In this document: piece by piece, positions 12,001 to 21,700 of the stretch
Numbering within the stretch: position 1 is the stretch's first letter
Layout: each line of letters starts with the position of its first letter
Origin: Symsagittifera roscoffensis
Taxonomy: Eukaryota; Xenacoelomorpha; Acoela; Convolutidae
NCBI RefSeq assembly: GCF_963678635.1
Contig: NC_087067.1
Location: 17,429,639 to 17,493,638, forward strand
Direction: 5' to 3'
Length of the DNA stretch: 64,000 nucleotides
Notes under the pieces: model-generated
The model's input: the letters and a program-made list of their open reading frames with translations, nothing else
What the model was told of the DNA's origin: nothing
The model's database searches: none
Translations under genes and position numbers: made by a program

Positions 12001-14321
12001 TGCAGAAACTGGGTGGTAGACAGATTTCTCCCGCAACTCAGACAAGTAATTTCGGCAGCACTTTCAAACGTGAGTTGCAGTCTTTCGTTTAAAAGCATCG
12101 AAATCAATTTTTCAGAGAGTTACAGTGCTGATTTAAATTATCCGGACAAAACGAACGAAAGTGAAAACTTAACACGCGTTTTTCTCAAATTGGGTTGAAG
12201 TTAGACAAAAATGAAGAGAACAAAAATTGCTTAAATTTTTGAGTTTTGCGAAATTCGGAACCAAAAATGTTGCCCCAAAAATGTGTCACTTTGGTTTCTT
12301 TTATTTAATCTAGAATTACACTGAAACTACCTAGTCAATTGATGAGCAATTTTTATGAAAAGGAGCCTCCTACACGGACCAACAAAGCTCTAATATATTT
12401 TTGTGTGATAGCCAAAAAATATCTTTTTACTATATAACCTCAAATTATTTGCTTAAAAGCACTTTGCTTAAGACCAGTTTTTATCAAATTGGGTCAATTT
12501 TGTCAAAAAATATCTAGCGTAAATTGTTCTAGAAATTCTAAGAGCTTTAAGGCCATACTATTTATGCTGCTTAAGTTATGCTTATAATTAAGGCTGCTTA
12601 ACACTTGCGCTCATCTTTGTGTGTTATTACGAACCTTCTTTTTTTTCTAATCTAACTCGCAAATATATGTGTTCACTTATTTGGAAATTTCATTGTAGCA
12701 TTGGAAATGCATAGCATCTGTTCTCTGTTTTTCTTGTGGCTTGTGTTTGGCGTGTATTAAGCTTCCCTGGCTGAGTGGTTGGTGTGTGAGTCTCTTAATA
12801 TCTAGGTCGCATGTTCGAATCCCTGAAGTTACAAAATTTTGCTAATTCGAGGCTTATTTCTAATTTCTATTATTACACAAGCAAAGCTTGTGTTATAGTA
12901 TGAACTCTCTCTTTTCCAACTTAAGTCGCAAATATTTTTGCGACACAAATATTGTTGCGACAAAATGTGTTCATTTTTATCAATAACCGGCTATTAAGTA
13001 TAATCAATGCTAAGGATACTAACACAAGACTATTATATTACAAATAGCACTTTAGCTTCAAGGTATCATGGATCTGTAGCGTAGTGGTAAGGAAGGAGAC
13101 CAGCAGAAAAATAAGAGGGTTCGGACCTAGGCAGCATCGGATGTTTTTAACGAACTTTTTCGTATACTAGCTAAAATGCGCCCGCTCTATAAATTGAGGC
13201 ATGTTAGTTGGTAAATTTCTTTTTTTTTGTCAAATTGACTGGTACTGCTAATTCATCATAAGTTGCTTGCGTTTTTAGCAATTATGTAGACTCATAATTG
13301 GCGTGCGTCACTTGAGAAATAATTGGCGTGCGTCACTTGAGAAAGTTTCACTCATTCAGTTTTTCCCCAGTAGCGTTGTCGGTCGTATTTTTGCTTGTGT
13401 ATGCGAAGTGCAACTTCGCTTCTGTGTTGAACTTTATAGAGCTGCTTTTTGTCGTTTTCTCGCAAGTGTTTGCGAAGCGAAGCGTCGCCTCTGTATCAAA
13501 TTTTGAGGTGTTTTATTTTTAAAAATTTTGTTACATCTTTCGTACTGTAAAATGTATTGGATGGAAAATGAGAAGGCTCGATTGTTTTAGGAACTGGATC
13601 TCCTGCCAACAAGACATACCAGCGAAGTGCTTCACATAGAGACCGACCTTACGCCAGTCCGTACAGAGAAGCCACCGACAAGGAAGTTATCTCAGGCAGA
13701 GCGAGACGCATCCCAGACGGCAAGAGGACTGCTCATGATGATGATGACGATAGGTTCGGTGGAGACGATATGTCGGAGATGTCGGATATAAGTGCATGGA
13801 GTGTACCTACCAAAGTGAAACAGCTGTTGCAGATGGATAATGACGCGGGACCTGTGTCAAGGGTAACTTGTGTTTTCAAGAAACTTATCTCGTCTTTAGG
13901 TCTTCTTTGTTTTACTTCATAGAAGTATTCGATCATTTTCAATTTTTTCGTGGTCTTCAAAAATAAATTGAAGATCAGTTAAAACTAGCTCTCGAAAATG
14001 AAGATAAAAATTACCCAAAAACTGATTCATTTCAAAGTTTTCATATCATGAATTCCATGGATTGTACATTTGTTTGATTTTTGGCTTGCTTAGAAGATTT
14101 TGGTTATTTAATATATTGAAGTTGACATACTTCCAATTCAAAACTTTAGTTCTATTAATTAATTCTTTTTTTATTTTTAGAATGGTGGAGTAGGGTCACA
14201 TGCAACTTCGGACTCACCACGACTGACTAACATTGACTTCTCGGAGCTGGAGGACATGGACATGGAGTCTCAGATCAGTAGCAAACTAGACTGGGACGCA
14301 GTACAACAGATGATCCAGTAA
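1..14321 (+). CDS. CPLANE1: CPLANE1-like ciliary protein, 3' portion of gene (about 21 exons, 5' end outside window)
   Basis: Splice sites and reading-frame phases join into one protein of about 1,440 residues ending at a TAA at 14319-14321. Exons: <1-313, ~643-823 (acceptor uncertain), 1272-1996, 2293-2452, 2797-2820, 2940-2987, 3415-3538, 4071-4285, 4421-4824, 5785-5947, 6436-6617, 7231-7356, 7606-7723, 8078-8250, 8762-9002, 10284-10549, 10862-11049, 11325-11423, 11902-12069, 13591-13862, 14181-14321. The protein is mostly disordered, Ser/Pro/Lys/Glu-rich, with short coiled-coil stretches (MEETSKRL in exon 10, the basic helix RKWMKEKRKERL in exon 14, EEIRQEREQEESE in exon 16). The basic helix, the TYAERLQEL motif in exon 18 and the terminal SSKLDWDAVQQM motif resemble, from memory, the C-terminal region of vertebrate CPLANE1, a transition-zone/CPLANE protein needed for ciliogenesis; no alignment was run. 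Repeated SPR/TPR motifs in exons 8-9 suggest proline-directed phosphorylation. The homology call is good but not certain; the exon chain itself is strong. Confidence 0.72.
2497..2640. repeat. Short degenerate tandem repeat in intron
   Basis: Three imperfect copies of a roughly 35-50 bp unit built around TTGATCATAATTTTTTAGTGG and GGTAATAA. Intronic, no coding potential. Confidence 0.55.
2797..2820 (+). other. 24-nt microexon of the CPLANE1-like gene
   Basis: A TTGCAG acceptor and a GTAAGT donor bracket exactly 24 nt encoding HSMGVQVN. Both flanking introns are phase 0, so inclusion or skipping keeps the frame. It sits between a 160-nt exon and a 48-nt exon that is also symmetric (phase 0-0). 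Confidence 0.7.
9133..9800 (+). repeat. Dispersed repeat, family R3 (SINE/MITE-like with terminal GC-rich hairpin)
   Basis: Lies in the intron after the 8762-9002 exon. Its left part (AGCAAGGGTTTTGCAATCGG and following) matches 51147-51210 and, more weakly, 24728-24790. It ends near 9770-9800 with a short hairpin, GCGAAGCTCAGCTTCG, which recurs near 51933 and, degenerate, near 13399 and 43172. A GTTCGAATC box near 9308 resembles a pol III B box. Classification is uncertain. Confidence 0.55.
12121..12375 (+). mobile_element. Tc1/mariner-like MITE, one arm only
   Basis: Begins TACAGTGCTGATTTAAATTA and follows the left arm of the complete copy at 19695-20430 for about 250 bp, through the ATTATCCGGACAAAACGAAC and TTTTTCTCAAATTGGGTT blocks. 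The opposite arm is not recognisable. It lies about 50 bp past the donor of the 11902-12069 exon. Confidence 0.65.
12762..12832 (+). repeat. tRNA-Lys(CUU)-like sequence, probably SINE head or tRNA pseudogene
   Basis: Contains an A-box-like TGGCTGAGTGGTT (12768-12780), an anticodon-arm-like stretch with CTCTTAAT, and a B box GTTCGAATCC (12813-12822). The spacing and the TCTCTTAATATCTAGG core resemble tRNA-Lys with anticodon CTT. Stems pair poorly and there is no clean acceptor stem, so I do not call a functional tRNA. Confidence 0.5.
13067..13140 (+). repeat. tRNA-like (pol III A/B box) sequence
   Basis: TAGCGTAGTGGTAAGG resembles an A box and GGTTCGGACCT a B box, spaced as in a tRNA. The middle is A-rich and unpaired. 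Probably the head of another tRNA-derived SINE. A direct 25-bp repeat (around AATTGGCGTGCGTCACTTG, 13297-13345) and a GCGAAG...CTTCGC hairpin (about 13399-13415) follow and may be its body and tail. Confidence 0.45.
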
Positions 14322-15364
14322 AACATCCAAAAAAAATTAAGTTTTTAGCGAGCGAAACTTCAAAATTAGATTCTGTATGCTGAGCAGACTGATAAATTTT
14401 GTACATTCTAAATTTTGTAAATTCTCATAATTGACCCAAGTCGGTCTGTACATAAAGAAATTATCTATAAATATGTAACATGTTTTACAGATTGTAAATA
14501 TAGTAGCCTTGGACATGTAAAATTGCCGTCAAATAGTCATTGATTAAAACTGTTTTCAAGAGGTATGTAACTAAGAAGCAGTCATTGTATACATGGAATG
14601 AGCGTTTGTTAATGTCTGCATCATATGTGTGTGGTGATGTTTCGATGCATACCAGTATCCGTCATCTTTTTTTACTGGTGATACAATATTTCTCGGCCCC
14701 GAAACCTAACGAAGAGATTGGTGTTGTCTTGGATCAGAGGGTCAACGTTCTGATTTGAAAACTTCGAAATGTGGCCGTAGGTAGTCAATAATTGCTGATT
14801 TCGATTTATGATACCGCTGAAAGCTGAATTTTAAAGTTCGAGAAAACTTCCTTCGTTTATTGTAATTACATAATTTCGCATTTTTTTCACGTTATGGGTT
14901 GTACGTGGTACTGTACTCATAGAGTAATTTCAGATAAGGTACACCGTCTGTTAGTCACGCTATCTGAATTTCGGCCGGATAGATTCGTGCATTTTCTTAG
15001 TCTAATATCAATCTAACTCTTATATCTCCTAGTCTCAATAGATCTAGTGTATACTGGTATTTACGAGTTAGTTCTTGGAGTTTATCCAGGAGAACAACTG
15101 TGGTCTAAAATTTATTCAAATTGTTCTGGTGCTGAAACTACAAGTAGTTTCAGCACTTACAAATAAGTGTCAATGTTAGTGATGGAATATGATTGGTTAG
15201 TAATATTTTAAAGAGATTATTTTATCAATAAATTAATTGGTTTATAAATATTAGTTTAGAACTGGTTCCAATTGTTTAAGAGTCGATTAACATAGTGAAG
15301 ACTCTTAATTAGGGTTGGTGTTTTTTTTCAAAAAAATTATAAAAATGCTCTAATAGCTACAGAA
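14322..15364 (+). other. 3' UTR and downstream flank of CPLANE1-like gene
   Basis: AT-rich with no supported coding exon. The clearest candidate polyadenylation signal is AATAAA at 15227-15232; weaker variants lie near 14450. A short inverted pair, GTGCTGAAACTACAAGTAG / TTTCAGCAC, lies at 15129-15156. Confidence 0.4.
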
Positions 15365-15640
15365 GTGCGGATTTTTTTTGGGAGGGGGGCTCTCCCCTTT
15401 GTACTGTTTTGAGATCTTTTTTTTTGGCGAGGAACCCTAAAACAAAATGTTTCTAAAGGCATCTTTGGTGCCAATATATATAAATTTTTGAAGGGTCAGC
15501 GCGCGCCGAAAAACACAATTTTTTGGACGAAATTTTCGAAAAAGTGCTTAAAAACGCATTTTTTGGCCTTTTTTGTTCAAAATGGGGTATTAATAGTGAT
15601 TTGCGAGAGCTCAGAAAATCAATTTGATCGACGGGTCAAG
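15365..15640 (+). mobile_element. Remnant of hAT-like MITE (CAGGGGCGGA family)
   Basis: Shares the family's internal landmarks in order: CTCCCCTTTGTAC, a CCCTAAAA...TTTCTAAAGGC segment, GCCAATATATA, a GCGCGCGCC core, and CAATTTGATCGAC. Terminal CAGGGGCGGA repeats are not preserved. The best-preserved copy is at 40984-41412. Confidence 0.6.
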
Positions 15641-15789
15641 CGATAGGCTTTAGCCTCGAGGATGAATATGCGTCAGAGGTCGATCATGAAGATTTCATGA
15701 GGTGAGTAATTGGGAAATTGGGCCCAAGGTGTTTCTTTTGTAACTTGGGGGGTCAATTTAAATCGGATTGTCCATAATTTTGGGATGCT

Positions 15790-16149
15790 GTGGCAGACAT
15801 CAAGCATCCAAGGCACGAGGAAGCTTTGTCGGGTGAGAAAGCCAGCAAGGCTCGCCTGTTGAGTGAAGCGGAGGCACGCAGAAAGGAGAAACCGCAAGAG
15901 CTGGCAACAAAGGAGATGCAGGCAGTAACTGAAGAAATGAGTGAGCCTGAACCAGTGACGATGGCAGATGATTTGAAGATCGACTATAGGAGAGCCGCGA
16001 GAGATGCCTTAAACAGAGTCCAGCAGGATTTGGTGACGAAGGAGATCGAACAAAAGGTGAAGCTCGAACTAGAGAATGAGAAAACTCAGGAAAGGCTAAA
16101 AGCTACCAGGCATCGGAAGTCGAAGAAACGAAACCACCAAGCAGTTTGA
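15790..16149 (+). pseudogene. gag-like segment of the retroelement
   Basis: About 119 residues rich in Lys, Glu, Arg and Ala with strong helical and coiled-coil character, ending in a basic tail (RHRKSKKRN). The apparent start codon is not ATG, so this is probably an internal slice of a longer former gag. The frame breaks before the protease ORF. Assigned as gag by position and composition only. Confidence 0.45.
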
Positions 16150-16277
16150 GCATGAAACTAAATGTGATATCCGGGCAAACGTTCGGCGTGGTGCCACAGG
16201 GAAGCAGAATACAGTCAATAATTTCAGTTGCGGGACATCAGGTGATCAGGAACCGAAGTGAACCTTAAGCGTTCACT

Positions 16278-17018
16278 ATGATGCATTTAGATACATATGC
16301 AGATTGTCTGAGACAAGTAGAGCCAAGCACTGAGTCAAGGGCTGTGCGAGCGTTATTGACAACGGGTGGCCCTCGAATAAAGAAACTCCATGGGCGCTGC
16401 GTGGAAAACTATGGACCATATCAGGTGATGTTGAACGTGGATGGGACCAGTATCTATACTAGGACCTACGTCACAACAGAAAGTGACCAAATAGGGCAGA
16501 TCTATTTGGGTCAGGAAGAACTTAAGGTCCGTAGAATCAGCCATGATGCCATGATTGAGAAAAATGCGGTACACAGAGGGCACGAAGCAGATGTGACTGC
16601 ACATCTGCTCGACACCGATGGGAAAAAAATTGGAGTGACAGGACTTCTGGATACAGGAGCAGTGGTAAGCGTGATGCCAATAAAGACTTGGGAAAGAATA
16701 GGCTTCACGAGGGAAGATCTAATTCCGACGAACCTTAGATTAGCGGTCGCCAATCGCGGAGCGATCTACGTAGCCGGAAGAACACCAATAACAGTCCTTC
16801 ACATGGGAGGACGGGATCTTTGGATGAGCTTCGTCGTGGTGGAGAACTTAGACGACTCCGACCAATTCATCTTGGGCCGTGACTTCGTCAGGAATTTCGA
16901 TGTGATGATTGACTTGAACAACGGCCTAACAAGGATTAGAAACCCGGACCGGAAGTATGTTATGCGACCAATCAATAGAATCATAGCAGACGAGAACAAA
17001 GTACCAATTTTTAGATAG
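16278..17018 (+). pseudogene. Retropepsin-like aspartic protease of a retroelement
   Basis: A 246-residue ORF. The catalytic motif LLDTGAVVSVMP has DTGA at residues 125-128, followed by the retropepsin-like C-terminal part with QFILGRDFVRNFDVMID. This fold would process the element's polyprotein as a homodimer. A single-base frameshift near 17008 ends the ORF at TAG; the other frame continues with the same composition to about 17330 (including VILGRSFSVTRNG), so the stop is secondary. A stretch resembling residues 176-231 recurs at 17508-17674. The N-terminal ~100 residues are not recognised. Confidence 0.75.
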
Positions 17019-17507
17019 AAAAGTAAGACAAGATGTAGTAGCAATTTTTGGAATAAGAAATTTAAACTCGTTAAGTGATGGTAAACAGGTTTGTCTGGTA
17101 CCCAACCGAAATAGTCAAAGCTCAGTGATTTTAGGCCGAAGCTTTTCAGTAACACGAAATGGACTGTGTGCCAGTGTGTTATTGAACACACTGGACACCA
17201 CGGTTTCAATCCAGCGTGGAAAGAAACTTGGCTACGCTTTGCTGATGAAGACCGACTATGAGGAGACACAAAACTTGAAAAGATATAACGTGAAAGACTG
17301 CCCAAATCATGACAATAAAGATAAAATTTAAAGAGAATTAATGAATTTAAATTTATTAATAAACTGTTTTCAATGAAATCCGAAACGGATGACGGCTTGC
17401 CGAGCTGCTCGAATTTTCCGGAACGCCCCTCGTCATACGAACTAGAATCCGACAAACCGGTTTTGCCGGAGATAGAACACTTGAGAGGGAAAATAGGTGA
17501 GCAATCT

Positions 17508-17674
17508 GGGAGGACGGGATCTTTGGATGAGCTTCCTGGTGGTGGAGAACTTAGACGACTCCGACCAATTCATCTTGGGCTGTGACTTTGTCAGGAATTT
17601 TGATGTGATGATTGACTTGAACAACGGCCTAATAAGGACTAGAAACCCGGACCGACAGTATGTTAAGCGACCGA
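17508..17674 (+). repeat. Internal duplicate of the retropepsin C-terminal half
   Basis: Closely matches 16804-16970 (GGACGGGATCTTTGGATGAG onward through the ATTGACTTGAACAACGGCCT block) with a handful of substitutions, in direct orientation. Joined abruptly to the linker segment at about 17507. Confidence 0.85.
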
Positions 17675-17790
17675 GAGAAAATCGGCCCCTGCATTTAGGT
17701 ATAGATGCAGTTTTCGAATTAACTTCAAATTCATCTGCTAAAAAATATGAACGCGGAAATGTCGCAAAAAACTTGATAGGCTTCTAATCT

Positions 17791-18743
17791 CAAATTTGAT
17801 TCTCAGATTTCCAAGTGGAATAAAACCTCAAAGTATTGACCAGTTTTGGCTTCAGGGCCATCTGTTTTTAGGCCATCTATTTTTTTGAAGTTTGAAAATT
17901 ACAAGTTTAACCTATTGACCCAATTTTACAATAGGTTATTTTCATCTAAAATTTCTAGTCCTAAATGGTTATCCATGTTCGAAGAAGTTTGGGGCATATG
18001 ATAATTTCTTTGAAATTCTTAAGTTGCATTTTTTTAAAAAAAAAAGTTGTAGTAGAAATCATTTTTTTTCGGTCTGTTGCGAGCACTGGAATCTTTCCAC
18101 TTATTTGTAGGCCATGTTCTTTAGTTTTCGTGAGGCGTTTCAGTTTTTGTGATGTCTATGTTGTTTTGAGATACGTGTTTTCGAGCTCTTGCATAAGGTT
18201 CCATGCTTATATGAACGTTGTCAAAATAAACCCCTTTGCTCTTAGAATTATTTTCTTAGTACCACATATGGTCCTTTTGAGGTTATCCCAGAAAATAGAT
18301 GGCGTTAAGTTGATTAATTCTTGGCAGCAGTTTCAGAATGTGTAGGGTTCAAGCTTGCACTTTATTAGAAAACTGCTTTTCAAAATCGAATCATGACCTA
18401 AGAAACTATAAACCTTTGTAACCAATCAATCGAAATCTCTGGTAAATTGGTGAGTCCTTGGATCAACAAATTTCATATTTGCTTAACTTTTACTGAGAAA
18501 TTCACCACAGTTGGACTTAGTTAGAAATTTTATTGAGTTTTATCGGAGCAAAGCATCTTGGTTGTCTAAATAGCAATAACCTTGTCTTCAAAGCTCCAAA
18601 AGGTCAAGAAAAAATATCTTTTAGTTTTCGTAAACTCATTGGAATACCATTTCAAAATTTAATTAACTTCCAGATAGTTTAATGCTGCAGATTTTGAGTT
18701 TTTTGCAATTTTATATTATATGTGACATTTTTCCATCAGCAAA
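17791..18743. other. Intergenic, upstream of serine protease homologue A
   Basis: No coding exon recognised. A T-rich tract followed by CCATCAG lies 4 bases before the ATG of gene A (acceptor-like, 18733-18739). It could be a 5'-UTR intron acceptor or a trans-splice acceptor. No clear TATA box can be singled out in this AT-rich DNA. Confidence 0.3.
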
Positions 18744-21700
18744 ATGTCCATGCTGAAGATCTTCTTTGTCTCGTTACTTTTGGGAGCACTGAAAACCGAA
18801 AGCAAGGTGTTTGTTTCCGAGAAGGATCCACGCAATGTCAGGCCGAGAGATGCAATTACTTCATCAATTGTCCGCGGAATGCCGGTGAGGGAGAGGCGGA
18901 TGTTCTTTGTACGCATTCTGTCTCTAGACTCCGATCACTTTTGTGGGGGGACACTGATTGAGTTGCAATGGGTAGTTACGGCAGCTCAGTGTGTTTACCA
19001 TTCACAAGGTTCGACTATGTTTCTATCATCTATGCAAGAGCAAATGGATTAGTTTTTGTGGAATCGGATATCAATTATTAGCGTTAATGAAACGTTTCGC
19101 CCGTCGTTGTGAAAACTGCGCAAAATGCTCCTATCCGTTAATTTTGTTTAAAATTTAACTGCAGAACTTTTTCAAAACATGTTTTTTTAAATCTTTTGTT
19201 ATTGCGAAAATAATTGGATTATTGTAGCTATTCTTTTAGCAACAGGTAGCAAAACTTAGTCGAAATCTGATTAAATAATCCTTTATATTGGCTTCTTTTT
19301 TTGTTCACTCATCTTTTTGCCGTTTTATCGAATTTTTTCTGCATTTTGCGCTGGACAAGTTTCTCTTGCGGAAAATTTATTTTGTCAAATTCCAAACCAA
19401 AATTACACCCGTGAACGGGTCAATACAAATACATTTGATTGAAAATCAATGAGTGAAACAGGGTCATTTGTAGTCATTCTTACATCAACTGACCTTGTTT
19501 CCCTCCTAATTTTTGAATCAAATGAATTGACCCGTTTTAAAAGGGTAATTTTGGGTTAAAACTTTTCAAATCAAAAATTTTGTAATTTTCCAAAAAAAAT
19601 TATCATCATTTTTTGTTTAAAATTAACCGAAATTTATAAAAACGGGAGTTTGAAGTTTAAGTTGGTTTTATCATGTTATTTTGAATCAGCGCTATACAGT
19701 GTTGATTTAAATTATCCGGACAAAACGAACAAAATTTGAATTTTCAAACACGTTTTTCTTAAATTGGGTTAAGATTAGACAAAAAGTAAAGAGGACAAAA
19801 GTTGCTTAGAATTTCACCAGAATTAGTATGGTTCCATTTTTTCTCCGAAATTCTCAACAAAAATTTTACCCCAAAAATGGGTCATTTTGGCCTTTTTCAA
19901 TTAATCAAGAATTACGCTGAAACTACTATGTAAATTGATATGAAAATTATATCACAGGAAGCCGCTTACGCAGTTCAACAAAGTTTAAGAAGGCTTAAAT
20001 CTTCAAAAACCAGTTTAAATGAAAAAATTTTTACTTGATAAACAATAAATGTGATTTTTACTACATAAAACTCAGAATCTATGTTTAAAAATAAATTTTA
20101 AACAATTTGCGCAAATTTTTGGAGGTTTAACCCTTCTCAAACATTGTTAAGCTGCGTAAGAGGCTTCCTGTGATATAATTTTCTTATCAATTTACAAAGT
20201 TGTTTCAGCGTAATTCTTGATTAACTGAAAAAAGCCAAAATGACCCATTTTTGGGGTAAAGTTTTTGTTGAGAATTTCGGAGAAAAAATGGCACCATACT
20301 AATTCTGGTGAAATTCTAAGCAACTTTTGTCCCATTCACTTTTTGTCTAATCTTAACTCAATTTGAGAAAAACGCGTTTGAAAATTCAAGTTTTGTTCGT
20401 TTTGTCCGGATAATTTAAATCAGCACTGTAGAAGCTCGCTCAGTGCAAAATAAAGTGATATCTCGATAAACCGCGAGCGGACGAGTGAATAACAACGAAA
20501 TCAGAATAAAAATTACGTCATCAAAATTCGGCAATTTTTTTCTACCTATTGCAAAAAGAATAGCTTCAAAAATCCAAATAATAGTGAAACAAGGTGCATG
20601 AAAAATGTGTTTCGAAAACACCTCTAGAAACACAAAAATTTCAGGTTTTTAAAATTGAATCATCTTTTCAAATAAATTATTCAAACATCAATACTTCGAG
20701 GATTTATGATAGCAAGGAGTCATCGACAAAATGCAGACAACCACATAATTTTACCCTCCATTTGCTGAATTTGTCAATAAAAATAATTATAATATTTATT
20801 CACGAAACTGAGAAAATTTTTTGAGATACATTTTTTCGACCCAAAGTATGAGTGGAAAAAAAATAAAATTTTGGTTTAAAAATAAAACGACAATTGAAAG
20901 CAAGGTGTTTGTTTTGAGGTACCGTAAATTGCGAGAAAAAATTCTGTGCAAAATATGAAGAGACGTTTTTGAAAAATCAAAATTTCCGTTCAAATAATGG
21001 ACCCATCTGAACAATTTACCTCCTGAATAGACCAATAGAAAAATCTGCACACAGAAATTAAATGACAAATTCAAAAATTAAGGCCTGCATCTACTATGCT
21101 CAAAATTTTTCGGCTGAAAATTTTGTTTCTTAAATGGTGAGTGATCTCCTCCCTAATTTGGTTTATGGGGAGATAGTTCAGTTGCTTCATGTTTATTTAG
21201 GATTTGTAAAATTTTAACCTATACAATAACATGAAGAACGGAATTGTAGAACACTTATCAGTTTTCTTTGACGGAATACTACCGCCGCACAATTGATTGG
21301 CACTAAAAATATGCCACCTTTTTAACCACAGCCAAACAAATGATTATTTCTTCTGCGCCACAGGCTATTCTTCTAAGTAAAAACTTCGTTTCGAGCACTC
21401 ACTTTTTTCCCATGTTCTGCGGTTTGCTTAAAATATTGCATATTTTTGAATTTGTTCCATTCCGCGAACCTTCGAAACAATTAACCATTTGTTCAAAACC
21501 TCCACTGACAATTAACGTGTATTCATTTTGACCATCTGTCGTCGCGGTTCCGGTTTGCTGTTTTTTTTTTCACGGCTATTTTGAGTTTTGGTTTTCATTT
21601 CATCTACTTAAAAAGAAACTGTTCAAATTTAATTGATATACTAAGTACCAACATTTTTATCAGATAAAAAGACTCTCAGTGAGTGATTTGAATCATAATC

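Larger units (their letters stand above)
15660..17790 (+). mobile_element. Decayed, rearranged LTR-retroelement fragment (gag-like + retropepsin)
   Basis: Higher GC and smoother codon use than the surroundings. Order: charged helical gag-like segment (15790-16149), retropepsin-like ORF (16278-17018), its continuation after a frameshift near 17008 (to about 17330), a linker segment (17373-17505), then a second, diverged copy of the protease C-terminal half (17508-17674 repeats 16804-16970). No reverse transcriptase, integrase, LTR or primer-binding site is visible. The fragment looks 3'-truncated and internally rearranged. Confidence 0.75.

Noticed and set aside
16799..17455. Minus-strand open frame of 218 codons
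   Set aside because: Antisense to the retropepsin coding region; the sense strand carries the DTGA and ILGRDF motifs.
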